A stretch of DNA of 64,000 nt, taken from NCBI RefSeq assembly GCF_030052815.1, contig NC_079499.1, positions 70,075,760 through 70,139,759 on the forward strand, given 5' to 3'. Under the pieces are notes generated by a model. The model saw nothing but the letters and a program-made list of their open reading frames with translations, made no database searches and had not been told where the DNA came from. The translations under genes and the position numbers were made by a program. This DNA comes from Hevea brasiliensis (lineage: Eukaryota; Streptophyta; Magnoliopsida; Malpighiales; Euphorbiaceae). The stretch's first letter is position 1, and the number at the start of each line of letters is the position of its first letter. Shown here piece by piece: positions 49,971-62,400 of this stretch.

Positions 49971-50548
49971 CCTCATATTCAAATCTATAGGGAATTATGT
50001 CTCAGTCAATTTTCAACATATCTTTATGAGACCAGGCAAATACTCTTTTCTTTTTCGGTACTTTGTTAATAAGGCTACACATTTATCTCTTTCTTCTTAG
50101 GTTAAATCTTCAGCTAACTTAATGTCTTTAGGATTATTTGGTGTATCCAAATTAATAGAGATCAATTTTGATGCATTAATAGAAACTGATTCTAAATGAT
50201 TATGAATGCCATGCATATGCACATTAGAAAAAACATCAAACAATTAAGCAGAAGGACTGGTCATGTTGTTAATCTTTGCCTTAAAATCAGCATCAAGTAT
50301 ATCAGAAATGGAAACATCAGTATCACTACTGTGAGCATTATAAAAGACAGACTCAAACTGAGGGGTGTAGCTTTAGGTGCTTGGCTTTCATGTAGTCTTT
50401 AGATCAATGGTGCTGATTTTTTGCTCTAATTCTTTCACATGTGGTAACCCCTAATCATATGTCAAGGTAATTTCCCCCTCTTTCAAGAACTTAAGAGGCT
50501 TTAGCTCTTCTTCCTCTTCTGCTGGCTCATAGCCCAAACCATGTGTAG
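49971..50548 (-). pseudogene. Tat H pre-reverse-transcriptase segment
   Basis: Minus-strand coding remnant with stops: HGLGYEPAEEEEELKPLKFL near 50540, then DTPNNPKDIKLAEDLT, EERDKCVALLTKY, and a VFAWSHKDMLKID block near 50020. The last block normally leads into the reverse transcriptase. Here it runs straight into RNase H sequence (PYRFEYEACIYG). The whole reverse transcriptase is therefore deleted at about 50000. Confidence 0.7.
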
Positions 50549-50975
50549 GAGGGGGGCATGAGGTGAAATATCATCCACTATAATCATATAAAATGCACCA
50601 GGTAATGCCCAAGAAAGATGGTAGAGTCACAATAATCTCACTTAAGTACCACCTCCTTAGATAGCATTTCCTAGACATCCAGTTCATACAATCCTAATAG
50701 AATCAAACCACTGGTAAGTACCATATTCCCATAACACTACCACCGTACTAAGGATTTATCCCACGAAGGCATAGACAGACATGAGTCGCCACCCGGGTAA
50801 TAACCGGGACATAGTCAGTATTTCTTCTAAGGGTTATGGATGGCAACTTACTCCTTATAGAGTTTCCACAACCGTCATTACCATAGCCCAATGTCTAGGT
50901 TCGGGATAGTGGGTACGCAAGGGGAAGGTGTTAGGCACCCCTTATACTTGGTCTAATCTCGTTAATTCGAGTGCT
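50549..50975 (-). mobile_element. Tat H-type LTR fragment
   Basis: These 427 bp match 34657-35102, beginning at the same TGTAGG terminus and ending in cgttaattcgagtgc. They abut pol coding sequence at 50548, with no primer site or gag between. The right side is cut at 50975 by copia leader sequence. It is either the 5' LTR of H brought next to pol by a deletion, or another H-family LTR inserted into pol. Confidence 0.6.
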
Positions 50976-51128
50976 ATGCGCACACCATTGGAGACCACAA
51001 AGTGTGCACACTATTGGTGTTCATCACCATGCTGCCACCATTCTTTTGTAACCAACAATGGATCTATCATTTCATGATCATACCATATAATTAAATCATA
51101 TAATCAACAATCTAAATGGCAAATATAG
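50976..51128 (-). other. Copia C leader fragment
   Basis: About 150 bp of copia 5' leader homologous to 18480-18611 and 27290-27443, cut off abruptly at 50976. The rest of element C (gag, pol, 3' LTR) is missing. Confidence 0.75.
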
Positions 51129-51142
51129 TGGCTCTGATACCA
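51129..51142 (-). promoter_or_regulatory. Copia C primer-binding site
   Basis: The minus strand reads TGGTATCAGAGCCA, the same as in copia B, two bases beyond the LTR end. Confidence 0.9.
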
Positions 51143-51144
51143 AT

Positions 51145-53265
51145 TGAAGGAGCAGAAGCATGAAAAACATAAGTTTAGATCATTGAATTCAAAAATTTTT
51201 CACCTAGGGTCACATGCATCATGCAAGATTCATTTTTATCTAATTGATTTCAATGATAAACAGCATATTAAAAATCTTTTAATATATTTTTGGATCTACA
51301 TTTACCATTTAAGATTTTAGAATTAACAGATTAATCCATTAGAACCCTAGATTAGATCAAGAACAAGTACACTAACCTTTTGATGCACTGCAGTGTGTTT
51401 GGCACCTTTGGGATGTGTCTTAGGACACCAGATGTTGTCCCTCTAGTTTTTCCACACCAAGATCACCTATGGCAGCCCTAGAACAACTTCTAAATCGTTT
51501 TCTATGAATTAGAAAATTAAGTTTTGCCTTTTGAGAGATTACAGATGTAAACAGGACACTATAAACGATTTCTAGTATTTTTAATTAAAGAGATTGTTTG
51601 CTAATCTCTTTGAATTGATGAGAGATGAAGAAGAAGAGAGGGGAGATGTTCTTTGGGTAGTGGCACCAAAGAATAACAGCAGCCCACACATTTTTACTCT
51701 TTCATAACAACACTTATATAGCTAGGTCATCACTCAAAACCCTTGGCACATGTCACCTTTTGATTAGCTCTAGGTTTAATTGACCCAATCACATTGTGCG
51801 AAGTGTCAAACCTATATTTAAACTTGACTTTCATCATCTTACATGATTAAAAGACATATGGCAAGCTTATGTGTAGTGCCTTGTGTCACCGTCTCATGGT
51901 GCTACATGTCATCCTGTGAAATGACCAAAATACCCCTGTATCTTAATTTTGAGTTCTCAACCCAAAATAATTATGTCTCTTCTTCTAATCAATTTATATC
52001 AAATATAAATTAATTAATGAATCTCTATTAATTAATTTCTCATTAATTAAATTCATATTTAAACACTTTAAATATAAATTTAACTTATACTATACATCTA
52101 ATAACCTAGATTTGGTTTCAAGCCATGTTAGTGAATTTGCAATCTAATTGCAAACCAAACCTATTTAATTAATCAATTAAACTCTTTAATTAATTAATTA
52201 ATTAATTAAATCATATTTAATTTGGTGATTACTTGTGTATGTGTGTGACTTACTAGGCTCATTATTAATTGGCAATGAGACATGATATCAACTCTTAATA
52301 TCATCAGAACTCTTTCTTATCATAAATGATTTCTTTAAATCATTTTATGCACCTCATAGACCATGGTTAACACCTAGCATAGCATGCTATGGCCACCCAA
52401 TCAGTAATAAGGTTTACCTTAAATAAACCTATAATCATATGTTACCATGCACTAGAATCTCTCTGTTACAAAATCCCAATTCGAGCTGGAGTCATGGTTT
52501 ATGTCAAACCCCATTTGCTATGAATATTATGCTCTCTTTTAATTCTAGTTCTTGATTAAAAAGATTTTTCTCATCAGAAACTCTTTTCTGATTAAATCTA
52601 TCTGTCATGGCCAGGAACTTGAACCATCAAGAACAATTAAATGAACATAGGATTTTATCCCTATTTACTTAGAGAAACATATTCCATCTTGATCAGCACC
52701 TACCTCTATATATAACTAGTAGGAGCCAACACATGCCTATATACCCATATACATTACAACTATGAAAGCAATATCAAACTCAAACCACCTATATACAAGA
52801 TAACTGTGCTATCTCAGGTCTAAAGATTATATGCACTGATATGATTTATGACAATACATTGACAAGAGTAAACTCCATGTGCTTGTCATAAATGTCACTG
52901 GTTCGACCTACTTATCATGTATAAGTGCCTATCATGTTTGTTATATGGAATGAGACTCACCATTCCATCTTATTTACATCTCATATAAATAACTCGGGAA
53001 CAAACATGATTACAATCTTTCTAGATAAGTCATGTCCTTATTGTGAAGTATCCTCGATTGTGAACCTATTTATGATACTTTGTGCTAGAAATATTGTCAC
53101 TCATATTCTTAACAACTTAAGAATAGAATTTCTAACAAAATATCAATGGACCTTTTCTATTACACATAAATACATTATGTAAACAAAAAAGTAAAAATGC
53201 CTTTTGTTAATAAAACATGTACAAGATACATAGTAAATGATATGCTCTAGGGCATACTACTAACA
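51145..53265 (-). mobile_element. Copia C 5' LTR
   Basis: This is a full 2,121 bp copia LTR on the minus strand, TGTTAGTAG...GCTCCTTCA, with an intact primer site on its inner side. A run of taat repeats near 52185-52210 is a local length variant. The 3' part of the element is absent, so no target duplication can be read. The 85-codon frame at 52925-53182 recurs in the other copia LTRs (21499, 29216), but it is unconserved LTR sequence. Confidence 0.92.
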
Positions 53266-54027
53266 CTATGTTGTGTTATTGATTGGCAACACTGTGTTTA
53301 TTAAATTGTTTGATCAAATTTGTGTTATATTAAGCTTTGAAAATTGTAAAATATTTAAATTCTGATTTGTGATAAATGTAATTTGAAAATTGAAATGTGA
53401 TTGTGAAATATTTGAACTGTGAATTAATAACAAATGTTTTATATTTTGTATTTTATATTTTATTGTATACCCTTATAATTAGTTGATGTAAATAATGTTA
53501 TAGTAATATGTATTTTTTTGTAATTAAGCAGTTGTACAGTCATATGTAAAAATATTATCTTTTACATTATTATGTCTGTGAACTATATTGTGAATGAAAT
53601 TAAATATTTTAAATGCAATGAGAATGGATTTACTTAAATGTTTTATAATTGTCATGAATTATGGAGATTGGTTGGATTTGTGATGATTTGAGTTTTGATA
53701 GCTACAATTGGGTTGAAGTGATATATTTGGGAGTGTTTTTCTACACGTAAAATTTTCAATTTTTACAAATACTGTCGGCACTCTGCCAAAACTTTATAAA
53801 ATTTGCAAAAAAAAAAAATAAAATTAGTCAAAAATTTTATATAGCTTTTCAACTTCAATTAAATGCTTTTAGTTCCTACCAAAAATGCTCACCACTTTCA
53901 AAAAGTAAAAAGATTATGTTAAAATCCCTTGTAGTGTATTTAATGGGTTATCGATAGGTGAAGTTCGGTAATTCATTAAGTATACTATGGCATCATGTTA
54001 TGCCTTACAGAGGGGTAAGGTGTGACA
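53266..54027 (+). mobile_element. Gypsy LTR I fragment
   Basis: This is the last 762 bp of a plus-strand gypsy LTR related to N, D and M. It ends TTATGCCTTACAGAGGGG then TAAGGTGTGACA at 54027. The left part was displaced or lost at the copia C insertion. Confidence 0.8.
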
Positions 54028-54094
54028 TGAACTCTATCTATTTCTATCTATCTAAGTCTAGGATCGCCTAAACCTCTGCTCTAATACCACTAAA
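54028..54094 (-). promoter_or_regulatory. Gypsy J leader with primer-binding site
   Basis: This is a short leader on the minus strand. TGGTATTAGAGCA (plus 54077-54089) is a tRNA-iMet-type primer site five bases from the end of LTR J. The leader is cut off by LTR I after 67 bp. Confidence 0.75.
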
Positions 54095-55094
54095 TGTGAT
54101 GCCCATTACTCGTTTGTAGTGTAGCCGAGTAAAGCGTGCCACATTTGATGTCGGAGCACCCTATCTTATGCTGTCCTGTTCACTATTAATTTCAAACTTC
54201 ATTTAAAACATGTGGAAATTTTTTTTTATCATAAATTATTTCTGTGGATACCCGGGCAGAGCCTCTTCTGTTTTATTAGCATCTGGCGGGTTCCACTATT
54301 CACTTGTTAAAAACCATTTCATTTTTCCTTATGCATCATGTTATATCATATCATTACTACTTATACAATTTCAAGAAATATATTTTTCATTCATTCATTC
54401 ATTCATATGGAAATTCATATACAAAAATTCATAACTTTATTTACAGTCCAAAATATATAAATTACAACTTATTTATATCACAACTATACTTACATAATGT
54501 CCCTATACAATGAACCAAAATACTAGTTTATGCATAGGCCCTACCAAAATGCAAAAGGCTGAGGTGACTTTGGACTGTGGCAGATCTGGTCAGAGCTCTG
54601 TCAGTGCACTACTGCTGTGGTTGTGTCTGGTCTCTAGTACCTACGCGATGGAAAAACTAACGTGCTAAGCAAATTGCTTAGTGGTGCATAATTTAAAAGA
54701 AATGTAATTAAATAATTAAAATAATTATTCTATGTTAAATTTCACATATTCTAAGTTATTTATGAGTTTTCTACACTTTGGGAACAATTGGCTTTAACAG
54801 TATCTTTTTCAGTCTTAATTGATTTGTAACAGTGCTGAAGTAACTTATAACAGACTATAAGTGCTGGATACACAGGATTATACTGGTTAGACAGCCATAT
54901 GTCTACTCTGTATACATGTCAGGCACAAGGCCAGCGGGTAGGCTTCCAAAGCTAGAAATAAAATTAGGCACTATGGCCAACAGGTAGGCATATAGCCTGT
55001 ATAATAATCATTTTAGACATATTTTATCGATCAGTGACTATTCATATAGGCAGTACTGCTATCTGTAGTCCCTAATTAGTATACCAATCGATCC

Positions 55095-55151
<57 letters not shown>

Positions 55152-58100
55152 CCTAGGTTTACAGTGGGCAATTAAGCATTAATATTTATTTAATAGAATT
55201 TTTATGTCCATGTATTGTGGGAAAGTAGAACCCATATAACTTTTTCATGTAATTTAGCATGTAGTGACTTATTAAGGATAAGTCATAATTTATTTCAAGA
55301 ACCTTTTTTTAGATTCAATATTAGTACCTTAATTTTGCATAACAAATTAAGCAATTTGTGGTCACCGTTTAGCCACATTTCCTTCATAAAAGTTGTTCCT
55401 CTATGTCTTTCTTTATTTCCCTCTTTGAATCATATCAATTGGATTTATAGAACTCAAGTTATGGTTAAATAACCATAACTGGTTCAATTGCAATTTCTGG
55501 ACCTTAATTAGGCAGTTTGGGTAACATACATTGACCAATTTATCTAGACAGGTTGTAACAACATTTAGGCATAGTGTTCTTCATAGGATTTGTTACCCTA
55601 TGTCTTATGATCACTTAGAATTTCTAGTTGCAATTTTTTAAATCTTGTAGAATTAATTTTAGCCACATTATTGGACTAGACTCAAGTATCTTATGGCAAC
55701 AGGATTTCAATTAGGTCAGTATATTTGACCCAATATTTAAGCTTCTTACATTCATAAGTTGAGGAAGATGTCTAAAGCAAAGTTGAAGATCTATTTCTTA
55801 GGTTTCCAGAATGGTATGGCTCATTTCAATTGAAGATTTCTAGTGGGAGATATCATTAAAAGACTATACTAGAGTCAATAGTCACTTGTGCAAATTTCCA
55901 GAATTTGTGTACTAATATGACCCAGCCAACTGATCTATTTCTCTTAATTTTTGGGTTCTGGTGAAATAGCAATATTGTAGGTCTATCTCTTATTGAAATT
56001 TTGGCATTGATTTCAGGGCATTTGGAGTTCTATGGACCAAGTTATGGCCTCTTTACCAAAACTGGTCAAGTTGCCTTTGTCTAACAATTCTGGGCAATTT
56101 TGATTCTAGACAGCTTGGGTAACCCAATTTGAGCAAGCAATTTGACTTAGTTAATGGCATTTCTGGACTCTGGTGTCTTCACAAAAGTTATAGCTTTATG
56201 TCTAAGCTTTCCAAGGGTATAAATTTTAGGTCATTTGGACCTGTATAAAGTGAGATATGGCCAAATGAATAGAACAGTATTCATTTGGTCAAAATTCTGG
56301 GTTCACAATTTGGCAATCCAAATTAGGTCATATTTTAGGCCACTTTTTAGGCAGAATTTTGGCATGATTTCTGCGTGAAAAATGGTACATTTTATGTCTA
56401 GTTTTGCCTCCAATTAGCCTCATACCAATAGGGGCCACACAGATCCCATTAGGGCTAAAAACACACACTGATTTTTCAACAATTCTCAACCTGCAAGGAA
56501 ATTACACTCCCAAATTTATTCTTCCAACTCCTTTACTTCAAATAGCATACATGGCACTTCTAAATATCCTCAATCGTCTCAATACAATCAATTTCCAGCA
56601 GTTTACACAAGTTTTTAATAGTCAATTCAAAACCCTAATTCAAATGGTCAAAATCAACAATATACACATAAGAACAATTGCTAGTATATATAACTTCAAC
56701 TATTCACATATAATTCACTTCCACTTATCCATCAACACCATTAATCACCATTTTAATTCATGAAATTATCAATCTTTTAAGTTCCTCAAGGCTACCGAAA
56801 TGAGGCAATTTCACAAGTCCCTCATAATTTGTTCAAAGCCCTAATTCAAATTGTCAACCTCACATATATACATGTAATTAAATTCTAATACTTATAATCA
56901 CCTTAATTAATATCATTAATCACCAATTATATGCATGAAATTTACAATGTCCCATGCTTCCCAGGGCTGTCGAAATGAGGAGATTGCACAAATCTCCAAT
57001 AATCAACTCATAACACTAATTCCATATTAAACCCTAAACATACTCATGTAATTAAATTCTAGTACAAGTAATTTCCTTAATCAACATAATCAACATCTTT
57101 AATCTCCAATTATATGTAAGAATTAATCACCCTCTCATACCTCTCAAGGCTGCCAAGTTGGGGGACTCACAATTACCTATCATTTTCTTCAAATTTTGCA
57201 TCATACTTACCCAATTAAAACTCAATTCAAGATATAACTAAGAAAGGGAAAAAAAATTATGCACTAACCTTTAATCAAGAAATTTCTAAGCTTGTAAAAC
57301 CTCAAAATTTCTCCTCCCTTTTGCCGCTTACAGTCTTCCAAAGGTGTGAGGTCTAACTTTAATGAAGGAAATGTGTAATTTTAGGTGGAAAAATTGAGGG
57401 ATTAAGCTTGCATGCAAAGAAAATTCATAGAGGGAAAGAAATGGGTTTTCGACATGGGAGTGAGAGTGAGGAAGAAGGAAGTTTTCTTTGGACAATTTCT
57501 GCCATCTTTTAGCCTTTTATAGCCCCCACTAACTTTAGTTTATTATTATAATAATCAAGGTTTAATATTTCTAATTCGCCCCACTTACCTTTCTTTAATT
57601 GCATTGCATACATTTTCATGTTTTCACGGGGTTTTTCAAATTTTTTAATATCACTCATTTTAATGAATATTTAGGTCAAAAGTCAACTTTAGTTGCCAAA
57701 TGACCAAAATACCCCTCTTTGGGTTATAGTCTAACTTGTTCGGTAATACCAACTAAATTTCCGATCCGACGATTCCTTAAATTTTTATACTGTCTATTTT
57801 ATTTTTTTATTTTAATCTTTACCAATTAATTAAATTTTCCTTGACATTTTTAATGTCATTTGTACCTCAGTACATTTTTAATTAAGTTTCGATAATTATT
57901 TCCTAGGATTCCTCGTGGGTCTGGGTTTAATAACTATCTACACCGTTACTTTCCGGTACAGTCACTCATCATCGTGGTCCTGGCTCCTTTAACCTAGTTA
58001 CATTTCATTTCTTTTATGTCTCCTTAATTTTTCTTGGTCTTTATTTCATCAATTTATGTCTCCTCACCGTAGTTTAAGTGCAGTTCCAGACATTCCAGCT

Positions 58101-58165
58101 ATCCGAATAGACGTTAGTAGTCAAAACAGTAGAACGTACTGACTACTTACGGTGAGAGCATTACA
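54095..58165 (-). mobile_element. Gypsy J 5' LTR
   Basis: This is the longest LTR here, 4.07 kb on the minus strand. It opens TGTAATGCTCTCACC at 58165 and closes GGGCATCACA at 54095, beside a primer site. It holds a 51-bp AT run (55099-55149) and a duplicated aggca...ggtaggc segment (about 54920-54990). The internal region of J is missing beyond 54028. The 119-codon frame at 56404-56763 lies inside the LTR and resembles nothing known. Confidence 0.85.
55099..55149. repeat. AT dinucleotide microsatellite
   Basis: An uninterrupted (AT)n run of about 51 bp in LTR J. Confidence 0.95.
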
Positions 58166-58295
58166 ATAATTTATTTTTAAAATATAACAAGAATAAATTA
58201 TTAAAGGAATAAACTAAGATAAGATAGGGTGCTCTGGCACCGAGTGTGACATACATTGCTTGGCTATACTATAGACGGGTGAGGTGTGTCGCACA
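58166..58295 (+). mobile_element. Gypsy LTR K end fragment
   Basis: This is the last 130 bp of a plus-strand gypsy LTR (agggtgctctggcaccg, ggctatactatagacgggtg, gcaca). It is the same type as A and J. It is cut on the left by LTR J and followed directly by gag sequence with no primer site. Confidence 0.7.
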
Positions 58296-58448
58296 CAATG
58301 TCCAGGATAGTACATCCCATGGCAGTGACATAAGAGTACTTTTAGGCTGAGTTCAGGAAAAAGTACATCAGCCACATAGATCTGGAGGCCAGGAGGAGGG
58401 AGTTCATTAGCTTGAGGAAAAAACAGTTGACAACATCAGAGTATGAGC
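58296..58448 (+). pseudogene. Gypsy gag fragment
   Basis: About 50 codons of chromovirus gag on the plus strand: AEFRKKYISHIDLEARRREF, then ISLRKKQLTTSEYE, with stops upstream. This matches the conserved part of the retrotransposon gag domain (compare the FRQKYVPD block of gypsy D near 12690). It is cut on both sides, by LTR K and by LTR L. Confidence 0.8.
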
Positions 58449-59412
58449 TATAATGCCCTCAATTTAAGTAGTCCTTACAGTCTACTATTTCGATGATTAA
58501 CGTCTGTTTGGACATCCAAGATGTCTAGAACTATACTTAAACTAGAGTGAGAAGATATAAATTGACTGAATAAAGACTAAGAAAAATTAACAAAAAATAA
58601 AAGAAATGAAATGCTAATAGGTTAAAGGAGCCGAGACTCCGGCGATGGGCGACCCTAATGGGAAGCGACTGTGAAGACAGTTGACAACCCCAGACTCATG
58701 GAAAAACACTATGAGATAAATATTTGGAATTTAATTGAAGGATTTATGAGGTTTAAATGACAATAAAAATGTCAAGGAAACATGAGAAAATTTATGTTAA
58801 TCATTAAAGACAATTATAACTCGATGAACACAACAAAGTGCATTTTGGTTATTTCACCCTCAGTGTTGAATTTTGACCTAAACGTCAATCAAAATGAGTA
58901 AGAATAAAATAATTAAAGTGAATTAAAATCATGAATTATGCAATGGGAAAGAGAAAGGAAAGAAAAGGAAATAAAATTTAATTATGACTTAAGCATCACC
59001 TCATGATGACCAAAGTATGACTTAGGCATGATAACAAAATGACCTTATTAAAATTTACTCTAATTACATAGGATAAATATAACTACATATGGACAAATGA
59101 CATTAATTAAATTTCATCTTCTTCTTCCCTTAGTTCTTTCATGGCCGAACCTTTTCCCTCAAGTGCTCCCACCATTTTTCAAGCTTCAAGCTTGAATTTC
59201 TCTCCAATTCCACCCTAAAACCCCTAGTTGTCTTCACTAAAAATTCATCCTACACCTAGAGGAAGCCTTAGGCAGCAAAAATTTAAAGAAAAATTTAAAG
59301 TTTGACAAGTCAAGATTGGTCCAAATTGAGGTTAGTGCACTATCTAAGTTTCCCTTCTTCTCTAAGCATGATTTGCATGTTAAACTAAGTTAGAAATTCA
59401 TGAAATTAAAAA
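58449..59412 (+). mobile_element. Gypsy LTR L, first part
   Basis: This is a plus-strand LTR of the J type, opening TATAATGCCC where TGTAATGCTC is expected. It shows tctactatttcgatgatta and ggagccgagactccggcga in the places seen in other gypsy LTR starts. It is interrupted after 964 bp by solo LTR M and resumes at 62953. Confidence 0.8.
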
Positions 59413-62400
59413 TGTAACACCCCTATTTGTATAGCCTGGTATATTTCACTATTCAGGTGACCGATGTCGGTCCGGACAGTTAAGGGGATTAGAACTACAC
59501 TTAAAATAACTAGATAAGCCATGAATACAAATAATTAGTAATTGTCAATTAGTTAAGTATAAATAAGAAAAACAAAACATAAGAAGTTAAATGAGCCAAG
59601 AGTCACAGCGATGGGTTACCTTATCGGGAAGGACTGCGAAGTCGATTTAAACTCAAATTTCGAACCGTAAAATGTGACGCTGCGGTCCTTAGGATTATTG
59701 CGAACACAGTGAAAAAGAGAAAATCATGAAAAAGAATTTTTAAGCCAGTCAAATAATTAGGTCAGGGATCCGGAAGAAATATTGAATTATTTACAAACTG
59801 GGTTGAACCGGCGAAGGGCAATTTGGTCAATTGACCCCGAGAGCTGACTCCTGGCCTAACTGTCAAATAAAATCGAAGAAAAGAAAATTTTAGAATCGGG
59901 AATTAAATTAAAAAACTAATTGAAAAATAAATAGAAAAAAAAGAAAGAAAAAGTGAAAAAGGTGATGACATCATGCATGACCTCATGCATGATGCAATAA
60001 ATATATAATTAATAAATTTAATTAATTTGATTTTTTGGTCTTCCATAAGACTAAAAACATAAAGAAAAAAAAAAGAGAAAACTTATCTTCTCAAGCCGTC
60101 ACTCACCTCTCTCTCCCTCAGCCTCACTTTCCTCCATTAACAAGCTTTTAGAGCTTGAAAAACTTAGTTCTTCCCCACAAATTTCAATCCTAAATCTTAA
60201 AAAGCTTCTAAGTTACCCTAGAAAAGAAGATTGAAGAAGAATAGGAAGGAAGAAAGTGAAGGAATTGAGAAGTTGAAATTCAAAGTAAAGGTTAGTGCTC
60301 TAACTCTTCACTTCCTAGGTTTGATTCATGTGTATGTAAAGAAATAGTTTAGAAATTATGAGAAAATGGAAACAAATCAAAAGAAAAAATAGTTGAGGGA
60401 CCAAATGTAAATTTCGGCCAACCATGGTATCTTGAAGTTTTGATATGTTCAATTTAATTTATACATGAATTTGACATTGGTTAAGGTTGAATATGTGATT
60501 AGTGTAGTAAATTGGGTATGAATTAATCAATTGCATGAATTAGGGTTTTGGGTACCTAGGGTTTGAAGACAAAAATTTTGAGAAATGGTCAAATGGTATG
60601 TTTAACATTGTTTGAGATGAAAAATAGTCATTTGTGACCAGTCGAGGTATGTTAGAAGTGTTAGAATTAGGCTTGAATTCGGATTGGTTGTGGGCAGCCT
60701 GCAGGCAATAGGACCAAGGTCCCTTTGAGGGACCAAAACTGAAAATTTACAAGTCCAATTGATATGAGACCAATTGAGAATGAAAATAGAAACAAAATGA
60801 CACAATTTTAATTTAGGAATCATGTCCAAAAAGTGACCAAAACCTAGTGAACAAATTGACCAAATCCAGATTTCTGCAGTCTGACCTATACAAAAATGAC
60901 CAAATGAACAGTTTTATTTGGCCATAACTTGGGCTAAGTAGGTCTAACTGACCTGAAATTTTACCAGTGGATAGCTGAGATATAGACCTAAAACTTTCAT
61001 GAAGAAACAAACCCAAATTATACCCTTAACCAAGTCATTTGGCCACCCAAAGTTGGTGACCTAAAACTGCAAGAACCAATTTGGTGCCCAGAAATCTGAG
61101 TTAAGTCCAATCCGGCACCTATGATTCAAATGGCTATAACTTGAGCTACAAAACTCCAAATGGAGTGATTCAAAAAGGAGAATAAAATTAAGACAATAGG
61201 GAACATTTTCTAAGAAGAAAGTTTTGCCAAATTCTAACAGAAAAATGACCAATGGAACAGTGCAACATAAGACACCAAAACTGAAAATTTGTAAATTTTC
61301 CTAAAAGACTTACATTTTCAGTAAACAACCAAAACCGACAAATTTAGTAACCAAAATGTGGTATGTGGGTGAACTTGGAATTCCCATACCTATTAAGTCT
61401 TAGAAAGTCAACAAATTGAATTGAATAGTATTGTGAATAGTAACCCCGAAACACAAATTTTAAAGAACATCAAGTTTAGCATATTAAAGCTAAGTGTAAG
61501 TGAATTTGAATTTTTTTTGGATTAATGATGAGTTGTGATATTGAAATACTGTGAAACTGTGTGTTTCAGTGGAAAAGAACACCGAGAAAGAACCCGAGGA
61601 ATCGAGTCAAGGCCAAGAGGCGACTCGCTTAAGGTTTGTGCGCAATGTAGAATTTCTGTAAATTTTCTTTTGCATATTGTTTTGAATAATTTGAAATATT
61701 GAATTGTGACATCATTATGACGAAATATTTATTATGCTTTTGATTTAAATTGTTGAAAGTTATTTGTGTATATTTGAGATGGCATAAATGTTTAGTAAAT
61801 TGTTAAGATAAGTTTTGAAACCACAGTGTCATAACCATATATTTGAACACCTCACTAGCATGAGTAGTGGGGGGTAATCAGTTTCAAATTTTGATTCCTT
61901 CTCTGGCTGAAGTATTGAGGTGTGTGCCGGTAAAAGAAGAAATTGAATGGATATCCATATATTTGAGCTAGCTAGCCTTGTGATGTGACTTCTCCTTAGC
62001 TTCTGGCTATTGAGATTATTTTTGTTTCGAATGGCATGATATAACTATGGGTTTTATGAAATGTTTTTTGATACTTCAAAATGAAATTGTTTGGATTAAA
62101 ATCTCATAATTCATGTTTTGTGTTTAATTCTCATGTTCAGTCCAATTTTTGAATAAATGTGATTTAAATTCTGCATAAAGATTATTTTAGTATGTTGTGT
62201 ACCACTGAGTCCTAGTACTCAGCGATGGCTATTATTACTGTCGCAGATTTAGAGACTAGAGGAGCAGCAGACTGAGCTGTTGAGGATTGAGGAGCTACCT
62301 GCTTGAAGTTATCGGGTATATTTTATACCCTGACTCTAAAAATTTATTTTGATGTATGTAAAGGTATGGACTTGTAAAACTGGTCTTGAGCAATTTGTAT

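Noticed and set aside
50549..50975. Coding continuation of Tat pol
   Set aside because: A frame such as VDDISPHAP can be read for a few codons, but the segment has frequent stops and is repeated at 34657-35102 within an LTR. LTR is preferred, though not proven.
21499..53182. A similar 74-85 codon frame at 21499, 29216 and 52925 (related to 33738)
   Set aside because: All are the same place in the copia LTR. The frames differ in length and end by simple LTR divergence, with no sign of selection on the protein.
56404..56763. 119-codon open frame
   Set aside because: It is inside LTR J, Ile/Asn-rich low-complexity translation, with no recognisable domain or gene context.
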